From: Pseudomonadales bacterium
GTDB lineage: Bacteria; Pseudomonadota; Gammaproteobacteria; Pseudomonadales; Pseudohongiellaceae
Assembly (NCBI GenBank): GCA_023268635.1
Contig: JALQUB010000084.1
Location: 1 to 64,000, forward strand
Direction: 5' to 3'
DNA length: 64,000 bases
This document shows, in pieces, positions 24,473-32,501 of this stretch. The number at the start of each line of letters is the position of its first letter. The first letter of the stretch is position 1. The notes below the pieces were generated by a model. It ran no database searches. It was not told the DNA's origin and saw only the letters and a program-made list of their open reading frames with translations. Both the position numbers and the translations under genes were made by a program.

Positions 24473-25336
24473 ATGAATGAATCAAATGAAAAAATTCAGC
24501 TGGACCGAAAGCTAAAGCTCAATCGTTCTCGCAAAAACCTGCGCCGCGACGTAGGCAAAGCAATCGCCGATTACGCAATGATCGAAGAGGGTGACAAGGT
24601 CATGGTGTGCCTTTCAGGGGGAAAGGACTCCTACGCGATGTTGGATATTTTAGTGAGCCTGCAGAAGAGTGCGCCGATAAGCTTTTCATTACATGCGGTG
24701 AATCTAGACCAGAAACAGCCTGGCTTCCCTGAGAATGTGCTGCCGGAATATCTGGAGTCGATCGGTGTTGAATATACGATTATTCAGCAAGACACTTATT
24801 CGATTGTGATGGATAAGGTAGAGGAGGGTAAGACTTACTGTGGGCTATGCTCTCGACTGCGGCGTGGAATCTTGTATAACAAAGCGGTTGAGATAGGGGC
24901 TACAAAAATAGCGTTAGGCCATCATCGTGACGACATCGTTGAGACGCTTTTCCTTAATATGTTTTACGGCGGCAAATTGAAGGCTATGCCACCTAAGCTA
25001 TTGTCTGACGATAAACGTAATGTAGTGATTCGCCCGCTAGCTTATTGCAAGGAGAAGGAAATTGAGCGCTATGCAGAACTCATGGGCTTTCCTATCATCC
25101 CCTGCAATCTATGTGGCTCGCAGGATAATATGCAGAGACAGGCGATCAAAGAGATGTTGCGTGGTTGGGACAAGCAACAGCCAGGAAGGGTGGAGACTAT
25201 TTTTAGGAGTATCTGCAATGTAGAGCCTTCCCAACTCGCTGACACCAAGCTGTTTCCATTCACGGAGCTTGGGATTTCACGTATAGGCGATGTTGATGGC
25301 GAAGAAAATACGCTACGTTATGTAGAAGTAATATAG
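24473..25336 (+). CDS. ttcA: tRNA 2-thiocytidine(32) synthetase TtcA
   Basis: ATP-dependent enzyme that thiolates C32 of certain tRNAs using an iron-sulfur cluster. The 287-residue product contains the PP-loop SGGKDS (about residues 45-50), the CGLC pair, [20 protein letters not shown] and a second CNLC pair, all conserved in TtcA. It sits 14 bp after fadB and 2 bp before yheU. tusA, two genes downstream, supplies persulfide sulfur to tRNA thiolation, which suggests a functional link within this run. Confidence 0.95.
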   Translation: MNESNEKIQLDRKLKLNRSRKNLRRDVGKAIADYAMIEEGDKVMVCLSGGKDSYAMLDILVSLQKSAPISFSLHAVNLDQKQPGFPENVLPEYLESIGVEYTIIQQDTYSIVMDKVEEGKTYCGLCSRLRRGILYNKAVEIGATKIALGHHRDDIVETLFLNMFYGGKLKAMPPKLLSDDKRNVVIRPLAYCKEKEIERYAELMGFPIIPCNLCGSQDNMQRQAIKEMLRGWDKQQPGRVETIFRSICNVEPSQLADTKLFPFTELGISRIGDVDGEENTLRYVEVI

Positions 25337-25338
25337 CT

Positions 25339-25566
25339 ATGGAGATTCCATACCGGCAGCTATCTACCGACGTCCTTGAAGCGGTGATTGAAGAATTTAT
25401 CACTCGCGAAGGAACGGATTACGGTGATCAAGAATTTACTCTGAATGACAAGCTCGAGCAGATCAAGGTTCAATTGAGTAATGGTGAGATTTTTATCAGC
25501 TACGATCCAGTTAGCGAGAGCTGTCAGCTGCAGCCGGCATCGGCTCGAGAGGAGTTGAACTTGTGA
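25339..25566 (+). CDS. yheU: YheU family (UPF0270) protein
   Basis: 75-residue protein matching E. coli YheU: an IPYRQLSTDVLEAVIEEFITR N-terminal segment, then EGTDYG and a predicted helix and strand. The family is small and cytoplasmic, and its function is unknown. It lies 2 bp after ttcA and overlaps the tusA-like start by 4 bp (GTGA), so it is translationally coupled within the operon. Confidence 0.88.
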   Translation: MEIPYRQLSTDVLEAVIEEFITREGTDYGDQEFTLNDKLEQIKVQLSNGEIFISYDPVSESCQLQPASAREELNL

Positions 25567-25844
25567 GCCAGAGCACACCCACCTTAACGACTATTGAAAA
25601 TACCGAAGGTGTTTCTCCGGATGTGCGTGTCAACGCAACGGGTCTCTTTTGTCCTGAGCCTGTTATGTTGCTCCACAAGCATTTTCGCGATCTTGCCGTG
25701 GGCGAAGTGCTAGAAATAATGGCGACCGATCCATCTACCACTCGCGACGTACCGAAATTTTGCGCGTTTCTAGGTCATGATTTGCTGGCGAGTGAGCAGC
25801 GTGGCGACACCTACGTCTATTTGCTGAGGAAGGGTGAGGAGTGA
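25563..25844 (+). CDS. tusA: TusA-type sulfurtransferase
   Basis: 93-residue sulfur carrier with the family motif CPEPVM after an N-terminal strand (ATGLFCPEP). The Cys accepts persulfide sulfur from IscS and passes it on toward tRNA 2-thiouridine and other acceptors. TDPSTTRDVPKFCAFLGHDL matches the second half of the fold. The N terminus carries about 20 extra residues compared with E. coli TusA. A GTG start overlaps yheU, and the stop overlaps the downstream exonuclease start by 4 bp. Confidence 0.9.
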   Translation: MSQSTPTLTTIENTEGVSPDVRVNATGLFCPEPVMLLHKHFRDLAVGEVLEIMATDPSTTRDVPKFCAFLGHDLLASEQRGDTYVYLLRKGEE

Positions 25845-26794
25845 ACTCAGCATCGCCGCTCTACTTAATTGACGCGTCTATCTACATATTCCAAGCCTAT
25901 TTTTCTCCCTATAACGAAGTGAGTGATGATCAAGGCGAAGACATTAGTGCCATCGTAGGCTTTATACAATTTCTGCTCAGTCTCCAGCGGCGAGAGCGCC
26001 CTTCATTTGGGGCTATCGCGATGGATAATGCGCTCTTTACTGGCTTCAGACATCAGTTGAGTCAGGACTACAAATCGAATCGTGAGCTGCCGGATGAAAA
26101 CCTCGCTCGACAACTCGGCTTGTGTGCAGATTCAGCAATGGCGCTCGGATGGCCCGTTTTTGCGAGCGAGGAATTTGAGGCCGATGACATCATCGGCACG
26201 CTCGCTGAACGGTCGAGGGCAACTCGACCTCAATCTCATACTGACGGCGTATGTATAGTTAGCAGAGACAAGGATCTTGCGCAGTTAATTAAAGAAGACA
26301 GCGACATCATGTGGGATTACAGCGGTAATAAACGACGTAGCAGAGCTGAAATCGAAGCAGAATTGGGGCTCCCGACGACTGCAATTCCAGATTATCTTGG
26401 TTTGGTTGGCGATGCCGTAGATTGCATTGCAGGCGTGCCAGGCGTCGGTCCTGTGAAGGCGAAGGCCTTGTTGTCCCATTTCGGCGATATAGAAACGATG
26501 TTTGAGAACCTCGCAGAGGTCGCGCAATTATCTTTTAGGGGGGCAAAGAGTCTTGCGTCGACGCTATCGACATTCGAAGAACAGGCGCTGCTGTGTAAGA
26601 AACTCGCTACCATTGTCCGTGAGCCTGAATGCTGCCGCGAGGCGTTTTCTTTGGTGGATCATCAAGAGTTGCAATTGAGCGATCCTAGACCGGTAGAGTT
26701 TGCCGCTTTGCTGCGCGAGGCGGGGCTGCCATCAGGAATGCGCCAGCGTTTCGAGAGAGCTGCGGATGCCTTGTTAGAGAGTCGCAGCCAATGA
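25841..26794 (+). CDS. 5'-3' exonuclease / flap endonuclease (Xni-like)
   Basis: 317-residue protein of the 5'-nuclease family. The N-terminal metal-binding region is LYLIDASIYIFQAYFS; EEFEADDIIGTLAERS and VSRDKDLAQLI supply further acidic ligands; the H3TH DNA-binding part is GDAVDCIAGVPGVGPVKAKALL. It is longer than E. coli ExoIX/Xni (251) and closer to the stand-alone PolA-type 5' nuclease domain, so the xni symbol is not assigned. It starts with GTG overlapping tusA by 4 bp and overlaps pdxB by 4 bp. Confidence 0.88.
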   Translation: MNSASPLYLIDASIYIFQAYFSPYNEVSDDQGEDISAIVGFIQFLLSLQRRERPSFGAIAMDNALFTGFRHQLSQDYKSNRELPDENLARQLGLCADSAMALGWPVFASEEFEADDIIGTLAERSRATRPQSHTDGVCIVSRDKDLAQLIKEDSDIMWDYSGNKRRSRAEIEAELGLPTTAIPDYLGLVGDAVDCIAGVPGVGPVKAKALLSHFGDIETMFENLAEVAQLSFRGAKSLASTLSTFEEQALLCKKLATIVREPECCREAFSLVDHQELQLSDPRPVEFAALLREAGLPSGMRQRFERAADALLESRSQ

Positions 26795-27969
26795 AAATAG
26801 TTGCTGATGATGGAATATTAGGTCTTTCCCATATTCTTCAGTCATACGATGAATTGGTGTTATTGCCGGGTCGTGAAATAAGCAGAGCAGACTTGCTCGA
26901 TGCGGATGCTTTGTTCGTGCGTTCAATAACGCAAGTCGATGCGAAACTGCTTGAAGGGACCAAGGTTCGGTTTGTTGGCACAGCGACCAGCGGCAGTAAT
27001 CATGTTGATGAGAATTATCTGAGTGCCACGAATATTCAATTTGTAGACGCCAAAGGTGCTAATGCTCGCGCGGTCGTTGATTATGTTTTCGCCGTGCTGG
27101 CTTTGATTGCGAATTCCGACGGAGTATCACTGCGAAATGAGAAGATTGGCATTATCGGCCTAGGATGCGTTGGTGGCTTATTAGATGAGCTTCTCCGCAA
27201 TGCAGGGTTTGAAACACTGTGTTGCGATCCCCCTCGTGCCGAAGCGGAAGGATTAGAGGAGTTGGTGGCGTTAGAGGAGGTCATGTCGTGCAGGATTGTT
27301 TGCGTACACGTACCACTCATTCACTCAGGCTCCCATCCCACCCAGGCCTTGATTTCTAGTCGGGAGCTGGCTTACTTGCCCGATTCGGCAGTCTTGATCA
27401 ACCCGAGCCGCGGTGGAATTGTCGACGAGAGCGCGATTGAAGAGCAAAATCGTCGTGATCCTAGTTTCCGTTACTGCGCCGACGTATGGGCTGAAGAACC
27501 TCGCGTTTCACTGCGGGCGTTGAATGCGGCGTGGTTGGCGACGCCACATATAGCTGGCTATAGCATGCAGGCGAAGAATGCCGCCACACTCAAACTCTTT
27601 GGTGCTCTGCAACAACATTATTTTAGTGCCGCTATGCAGAAGGACGCGGAATTGGTACAGCGAATGCTAAGCTCATGCCAGTCGGCGTTGGCGTCTGTGC
27701 AACCGGATGCCATGCAATTACAGAGGGGCGAGTCTGCGTGGGGCATATTGGCAAGGATTTTCGATTTGCGCTCGATCGAAGCTCAATTTCGGGAGGTCGG
27801 AATCAGAGGTATACAGCCTTCGGATTTTGATGGGCTACGTAGGCCTCTGCTAGCGCGCCAAGAAAATGATCACGTGAGAGTGGCCGGCAATACTGAGCAG
27901 CTAGATGAGGAGGATCTCCAGCTGCTCGATGCGCTTGGTATTCAGCTCCTAGACTCGGTAGCTGTCTAA
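26791..27969 (+). CDS. pdxB: Erythronate-4-phosphate dehydrogenase
   Basis: Second step of the DXP-dependent pyridoxal phosphate pathway. The 392-residue product is a D-2-hydroxyacid dehydrogenase with the Rossmann motif GIIGLGCVGG (about 118-127), LINPSRGGIVDE with the catalytic Arg, the acidic residue in DVWAEEP, and ATPHIAGYS with the catalytic His. The C-terminal extension of ~100 residues is specific to PdxB. It is the last gene of the fadB run. Its 3' end overlaps the convergent alaA 3' end by 21 bp, so no separate terminator fits between them. Confidence 0.93.
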   Translation: MKIVADDGILGLSHILQSYDELVLLPGREISRADLLDADALFVRSITQVDAKLLEGTKVRFVGTATSGSNHVDENYLSATNIQFVDAKGANARAVVDYVFAVLALIANSDGVSLRNEKIGIIGLGCVGGLLDELLRNAGFETLCCDPPRAEAEGLEELVALEEVMSCRIVCVHVPLIHSGSHPTQALISSRELAYLPDSAVLINPSRGGIVDESAIEEQNRRDPSFRYCADVWAEEPRVSLRALNAAWLATPHIAGYSMQAKNAATLKLFGALQQHYFSAAMQKDAELVQRMLSSCQSALASVQPDAMQLQRGESAWGILARIFDLRSIEAQFREVGIRGIQPSDFDGLRRPLLARQENDHVRVAGNTEQLDEEDLQLLDALGIQLLDSVAV

Positions 27970-29163
27970 CACTTTAGCTAGCTTCGCTATTGCCATTTCT
28001 AAATCCTCCTCGCGGGGAAGGAAAACCACTCGGAAATGCTGCGAATCTTCGATATTAAAAGCACTTCCTTGAACTAATAGAATTTGCTCTTTCTCTAGGA
28101 TATCGAGAATCAGTTCCTCATCGTCTTTGATACGGAAAACTTCAGGGTCAAGCCGCGGGAACATATATAAGGCGCCAAGTGGCTTCACGCAGCTGACACC
28201 GGGGATCTGAGTCAATAGTTTCCATGCTGTGTCACGTTGTCTTCTAAGGCGACCCTCAGGAAGCACAAGATCGTTAATACTCTGATATCCGCCTAGCGCT
28301 GTCTGTACAGCGAGCTGCGCCGGAACATTCGCACACAGACGCATGTTGCTGAGAATTTCTAGTCCCTCTATATAGCTCGTCGCGAGATGCTTCGGTCCGT
28401 GCAGAATCATCCACCCCGATCTAAATCCCGCAAGACGATAGGATTTGGACAAGCCATTGAAGCTCACAGTGAAGACGTCATCACTCAAGGAGGCCATCGG
28501 GAAAAATTGTGCATCGTCGTAAATGATTTTGCTGTAAATCTCGTCCGCAAAAAGAATCAACGAATGTCGCCTAGCGATATCGATAAGTCCGAGTAGCAAT
28601 TCCTTCGAATAGACTGCTCCGGTTGGGTTGTTTGGATTGATAACTACCAACGCTTTAGTGTTCGGATGAATCTTCGATTCAATATCTGCCAGGTCCGGAA
28701 ACCAGGATTGCTCTTCGTCGCAGCGATAGTGGACCGCCGTGCCGCCGCTGAGAGAGACAGCCGCGGTCCAGAGGGGGTAATCGGGAGCAGGTATTAAGAC
28801 TTCATCGCCGTTGTTCAATAGAGCCTGCATTGACAATGTGATTAGCTCGCTAACACCATTGCCAAGGTAAATGTCGTCTATGTCGACATCCATTATTCCG
28901 TATCGCTGGCATTCTTGCATGATTGCTTTGCGAGCGGAAAATAGCCCTTTTGAATCGCAATATGCCTCCGCCGATGGGAGGTTTCTAATTACATCCTGAA
29001 TTATTTCATCAGGTGCATTTAGGTCGAAAACAGCGGGGTTTCCTATATTTAGCTTGAGGATGCGATGTCCATCCTCTTCGAGCTGCTTAGCTCGGTCTAA
29101 GACAGGGCCTCGAATGTCATAACAAACCCTGTCCAGTTTTTCTGATTGTTTAATTTCTTTCAT
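27949..29163 (-). CDS. alaA: Alanine-synthesising aminotransferase AlaA
   Basis: PLP-dependent class I aminotransferase (glutamate-pyruvate), 404 residues from the ATG at 29163. That start is chosen because MKEIKQSEKLDRVCYDIRGPV aligns with the AlaA N terminus; a GTG at 29214 would add 17 unrelated residues. Landmarks are KLNIGNPA, INPNNPTGAVYS, ADEIYSKIIYDD and the PLP-lysine region SFNGLSKSYRLAGFRSGWM. It is convergent with pdxB and divergent from msrB. Confidence 0.92.
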   Translation of the reverse strand: MKEIKQSEKLDRVCYDIRGPVLDRAKQLEEDGHRILKLNIGNPAVFDLNAPDEIIQDVIRNLPSAEAYCDSKGLFSARKAIMQECQRYGIMDVDIDDIYLGNGVSELITLSMQALLNNGDEVLIPAPDYPLWTAAVSLSGGTAVHYRCDEEQSWFPDLADIESKIHPNTKALVVINPNNPTGAVYSKELLLGLIDIARRHSLILFADEIYSKIIYDDAQFFPMASLSDDVFTVSFNGLSKSYRLAGFRSGWMILHGPKHLATSYIEGLEILSNMRLCANVPAQLAVQTALGGYQSINDLVLPEGRLRRQRDTAWKLLTQIPGVSCVKPLGALYMFPRLDPEVFRIKDDEELILDILEKEQILLVQGSAFNIEDSQHFRVVFLPREEDLEMAIAKLAKVLDSYRV

Positions 29164-29330
29164 GGTGTACCGCTTGTTAGCTATGTCTTCAGACTTATAG
29201 CTTGCCGATTGCACGGGTAGACGTGTTTGGTCTATTGTTGCGGGAATAATACATCAGGTTTGCCATGTTCCCTAGAACGGACTATGCGCGAAACTAGTTT
29301 AAGCGACTAATAATAAGAGGCATGCGCTGA

Positions 29331-29753
29331 ATGGGGCATCAAAAAGACCATAAAGAGCCTATCTCGGGACTTCCTGAGAGCGAAGAAGAATGGCTGCAAA
29401 AGTTGGGCCCTGAGTCATTCGCAATCATGAGGAAGCAGGGGACTGAGCGGGCATTCACAGGCGCCTACTGGGATACGAAGGAGGCAGGAAGCTATCGTTG
29501 CAAAGGGTGCGGGGAGGTTTTATTTTTTTCCGATTCTAAATTTGATTCAGGCTGCGGTTGGCCTAGCTTCTTCGCGCCCGCCAGCGAGAGCATAGTCAAG
29601 GAACGCGAAGATCTTAGCCATGGCATGCATCGAGTAGAGGTGATTTGCAGTGCTTGTGACTCCCACCTCGGCCATGTTTTTACCGACGGCCCTGCAGAGA
29701 CAGGGCTGCGCTATTGTATTAATTCTGCCTGTTTAGATTTCCGCAAAGCGTAG
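29331..29753 (+). CDS. msrB: Peptide-methionine (R)-S-oxide reductase
   Basis: Reduces the R-epimer of methionine sulfoxide in proteins. The 140-residue product has two zinc-binding pairs (C57/C60 and C106/C109), the GWPSF substrate segment, HLGHVF, and the catalytic C129 in GLRYCINS. C134, where many homologues read INSASL, gives an extra cysteine close to the active site. There is no signal peptide, so it is cytoplasmic. A predicted outer-membrane protein gene follows 12 bp later on the same strand. Confidence 0.93.
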   Translation: MGHQKDHKEPISGLPESEEEWLQKLGPESFAIMRKQGTERAFTGAYWDTKEAGSYRCKGCGEVLFFSDSKFDSGCGWPSFFAPASESIVKEREDLSHGMHRVEVICSACDSHLGHVFTDGPAETGLRYCINSACLDFRKA

Positions 29754-29764
29754 GGGGTAAGCAA

Positions 29765-30577
29765 TTGCGCTTTCCTCGCTGTTATCGCCTTTTTTCCGTC
29801 ATTGCCCTGTCGTCATTGTCATTCGTTGCTTTCGCGCAAGCAACTCCCCAGTACGAAGTCGGGATCGGTGCTTACTATGCTGCTGGCGACTTTGGACTAG
29901 ATTCCGATACCAAACTCGCCTATGTGCCAGTTAGTTTCGCCATGGAAGCGGGATCTTGGAGAGGTCAAATTACCGCATCTAAGGTGGCTGCTCGAGGTGC
30001 TGGCAACGTCCTTGTGAACATAGGGGGGCTTACCAAGGCAGTTGCGGCCGACGATTCAGCCTGGCGGGGCAGCACTGGAGACACTTTGCTTGAGCTGTCC
30101 TATTCGCTCACTGATGGGATTTTAGAAAGTATTTTCGGCGCCAACGCTGTCGGCGACTTGAGTGTCGGTGCTCGCGCTTCAGTCAAGCTCCCGACGGCGA
30201 GCGTAGAAAAAGGCCTGGGGACTGGGGAGCGCGATACAAGCCTGCAAATCGACTCCTCGTATTTTTGGGGTCGCCATTTGTTGTTCGCCTCTCTTGGCTA
30301 TAGCCATCGAGGTGTTTCGCCTATCTATGCTGATATTCAGAGTTCTGGGTTTTTACAACTGGGTGTTGCTAGAAGTTTGAACGAACGATTTAGCCTAGGA
30401 GCAATTTACGATTACCGCCAAACGGCTTCTCATTTTTATAACGATGCGAAGGAGCTGAGTGCTTATGGTAGTTGGGAAATAGATCAGCACTGGACTATGA
30501 GCAGTTTAGTGAGTGTGGGGCTCAATGATGCGAGCAGTGATTTTGGCGTCTACTGGCTGCTAAATTATCGTTGGTAA
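29765..30577 (+). CDS. Predicted outer-membrane beta-barrel protein, function unknown
   Basis: 270 residues with a clear signal peptide (FSVIALSSLSFVAFAQA, cleavage near residue 25), then alternating amphipathic strands rich in Gly, Ser, Tyr and Trp, ending in an aromatic residue (LLNYRW), typical of barrel proteins inserted by BAM. It starts with TTG at 29765, preceded by an AGGGGG site 12 bp after msrB. I do not recognise a named family; general porin- or transporter-like features such as VGIGAYYAAGDFGLDSDT are all that can be seen. Confidence 0.75.
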   Translation: MRFPRCYRLFSVIALSSLSFVAFAQATPQYEVGIGAYYAAGDFGLDSDTKLAYVPVSFAMEAGSWRGQITASKVAARGAGNVLVNIGGLTKAVAADDSAWRGSTGDTLLELSYSLTDGILESIFGANAVGDLSVGARASVKLPTASVEKGLGTGERDTSLQIDSSYFWGRHLLFASLGYSHRGVSPIYADIQSSGFLQLGVARSLNERFSLGAIYDYRQTASHFYNDAKELSAYGSWEIDQHWTMSSLVSVGLNDASSDFGVYWLLNYRW

Positions 30578-30590
30578 ATATGCCGTAATA

Positions 30591-30610
30591 ACCGTTACAA
30601 CTTTAACGGT
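30591..30610. repeat. Short hairpin at the convergent gene junction
   Basis: ACCGTTA-CAACTT-TAACGGT is a perfect 7-bp inverted repeat across the stop codon of the minus-strand gene and 14 bp past the barrel gene. It has no T-run, so it is a weak candidate for a bidirectional terminator. Confidence 0.4.
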
Positions 30611-31452
30611 CTGATCCTGGGTGGCAAAATTTGCGCGCGTTGGATAGGGCGCGCCCTCTGAACTGGAGGAAGCTGAGGGCGACGGAGTGCATTAGATTGT
30701 GCGAGGTCTGGCTTCATAAGCTGAGGTTCGTCTCTAGCTAATGCCTGTTCGCTTACCGCTTCTCGCTTGATCTCGTTTGCGAGCAACCAGTCCGCAACGT
30801 CACTCCAATTGAGTTCTGTGTCATCGGTGTTGAGTTGTGACGCTGCCGTTTGGGCGAGCAAAGAATTGCTGTCTTCTGTGTTCTGAGCGATGTATTGGTC
30901 GATGCTAATACTTTGGCTCATGGAGGACTCGAATGCATTGCTGCTGGCTATGGCTAGTCCCTCCACTTGCGGTGGAATGCTGGCTTCACTGTAGTGGTTA
31001 ACAGCACCTTCGCTTGCAGTCGATATCCGCGTAATTTTATTGCTGATGTGGGCCTGAGAAGCATTCGCCGGCTGGAATGCTTGCGTGCCCGAATCCCGGG
31101 CTTCGTGGGTTACGATAACTTCAAGCGTAGCGACGTCATTTATCTCAGGTTCTTGCTGAGGTGTGGTGAGAGCTGTTCCCGATTTAGGAGTCGTTTGAAT
31201 CGCACCTAAGAATGGGCGTAAACCGGTGCCTCCTAGGCCGCCGGGTAGCATTATGCGGCCCGTGCCGCCGATCCCGCTGCCGTCGTCTCCGCTTCTATTG
31301 CCGGGGTTTAGCAAATCTCCGAGGCTGTTCTGAAAAGAAAGGAGTGTAAGCAGCGAAATTGCGAGCACCAACAGCGTATTGCGCAAAACACGATTGAAAT
31401 GTGTGCGCGAAAACAATACTGGCTCTTGCTCTGACTTATACACCTTAGGCAT
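30595..31452 (-). CDS. Membrane-anchored protein with GGTG motifs, partner of DUF6502 gene
   Basis: 285 residues, no named family recognised. The visible parts are a basic N terminus, one membrane helix (about 24-40, RNTLLVLAISLLTLLSF), then immediately outside it two glycine motifs (GIGGTG at about 60-65 and GGLGGTG at 71-77). A long low-complexity Ser/Ala/Glu/Gln region follows, then a Pro/Arg-rich basic tail (about 250-285). The start overlaps the DUF6502 stop region by 8 bp, so the pair is coupled. From memory, GxGGTG motifs occur in DUF5666-type proteins that can neighbour DUF6502; the full DUF5666 domain is not visible here. It is probably a bitopic envelope protein. Confidence 0.65.
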   Translation of the reverse strand: MPKVYKSEQEPVLFSRTHFNRVLRNTLLVLAISLLTLLSFQNSLGDLLNPGNRSGDDGSGIGGTGRIMLPGGLGGTGLRPFLGAIQTTPKSGTALTTPQQEPEINDVATLEVIVTHEARDSGTQAFQPANASQAHISNKITRISTASEGAVNHYSEASIPPQVEGLAIASSNAFESSMSQSISIDQYIAQNTEDSNSLLAQTAASQLNTDDTELNWSDVADWLLANEIKREAVSEQALARDEPQLMKPDLAQSNALRRPQLPPVQRARPIQRAQILPPRIRPLKL

Positions 31453-32359
31453 TGTCTCTTATTGAGTCAGTCCGATCAGACTGCTCATGTTCTGAAAGGG
31501 TGCTTGTATGACACTCTGCGTAATTGAATATACCGAAATTGAATCTGTGTTGCTGCTCTTTATTGCCGTCGTCCTGACTGTCTATCTGCTGCAGTCGATA
31601 GGCTTCGTCATTGACAGTTTGTAATGCTTCGGAGCCCAATTGGGTTGCTAAGCCTCGCAGCTGATTGATCGATGACTCTGTCAGGCCGTCGTAATACACG
31701 CTGCGATCGAAGAATGGGGGCGTTTCGCCACGCAGATTGCATGCGCCAGCCAAGATGTGATCCTGGATATTGCGGCCGAAGAAGTAGGCTTTCTCATCGA
31801 GGCCGGTTTTAGGAGCGAACGCTTGTGTGTTGAGGGTTACGAAATCATCATCATAGCGTGCGATATCTAATCGAAGCCATTCATCCAAAACGGCACGAGG
31901 ACGCATATCCTGCTTGCAGACCTTTTCCACTAATTCGGTGAAGTTGGGCATCTCACTACCGGGTGGCGCTCTAAAGGGCAATGCGGCAGGGAGGCTCGGA
32001 TCAGTCCCGTCTCGAAAACGAGGGTTAGCGAGCCATTCTGCAACAAGTCGCGCGCCGACAGATGCGGTGTTCGGGGACAAGTCCGGCATTGAGTTTAGAT
32101 GCGCGTCGTCTGCGCGAAGCCTAGCCACGTCTTTTCGGTGCACGCCAGTCATCAGTGTGATGCGGCTGTCCGAGGGGCGTTTATTGTCGGCAAGTTCGCG
32201 CTCGGCGACCTCGACGTAGAGCCTTTTTAACAAAACTATTAAGCGTGGATAAGTTATGTCGAAAGAGAGTAGTAAGCGGACTAATGGGCGCAGCACTTTA
32301 GCGACGGCTTTGTTGACCGCATCTGATGCTTGTTGTGGTCCATTATCATGCGCTGACAT
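31445..32359 (-). CDS. DUF6502 family protein
   Basis: 304 residues, soluble, no signal peptide. The N-terminal part (VLRPLVRLLLSFDITYPRLIVLLKRLYVEVAERE, then SRITLMTGVHRKDVARLR) reads as a helix-turn-helix-like helical region and is the diagnostic DUF6502 segment. The middle (VAEWLANPRF, FTELVEKVCKQDMRPRAVLDEWLRLDIA) resembles the conserved part of that family. The C-terminal tail is polar. The function is unknown; the HTH-like segment suggests DNA binding, but this is inference. It is the first gene of a two-gene unit with the GGTG membrane protein and is divergent from a hydrolase-fold gene. Confidence 0.78.
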   Translation of the reverse strand: MSAHDNGPQQASDAVNKAVAKVLRPLVRLLLSFDITYPRLIVLLKRLYVEVAERELADNKRPSDSRITLMTGVHRKDVARLRADDAHLNSMPDLSPNTASVGARLVAEWLANPRFRDGTDPSLPAALPFRAPPGSEMPNFTELVEKVCKQDMRPRAVLDEWLRLDIARYDDDFVTLNTQAFAPKTGLDEKAYFFGRNIQDHILAGACNLRGETPPFFDRSVYYDGLTESSINQLRGLATQLGSEALQTVNDEAYRLQQIDSQDDGNKEQQHRFNFGIFNYAECHTSTLSEHEQSDRTDSIRDNA

Positions 32360-32408
32360 GTTGTTGAGGGCTCCACTGGCCGATTATTAACGCCGATTGT
32401 GCGTCAAC

Positions 32409-32420
32409 TCACAGCTGTGA
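32409..32420. promoter_or_regulatory. 12-bp perfect palindrome, possible operator
   Basis: TCACAGCTGTGA is a perfect palindrome about 50 bp upstream of the DUF6502 start codon and about 20 bp from the hydrolase-side promoter candidate. Its half-sites face outward, the reverse of a CRP site (TGTGA-N6-TCACA), so it is not a CRP box. A local regulator, possibly the DUF6502 protein, could bind it. Confidence 0.4.
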
Positions 32421-32440
32421 AACAAATCGAACCTGTGTAA

Positions 32441-32469
32441 TTGACGTGGGAAATATTCCCACATACTAT
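32441..32469 (+). promoter_or_regulatory. Candidate promoter with palindromic operator for the hydrolase-fold gene
   Basis: TTGACG (32441-32446), a 17-bp spacer and TACTAT (32464-32469) form a fair sigma-70 promoter. The spacer contains GTGGGAA-ATA-TTCCCAC (32446-32462), a 7+3+7 inverted repeat lying exactly between the -35 and -10 boxes. A protein bound there would block RNA polymerase, or, MerR-style, remodel the promoter. Confidence 0.55.
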
Positions 32470-32501
32470 CGGCTCAAGCAACTTATCTAAAGGGCGGGCC
32501 A

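Noticed and set aside
32409-32420. CRP binding site at TCACAGCTGTGA
   Set aside because: The half-sites are in the reverse order and spacing compared with TGTGA-N6-TCACA.
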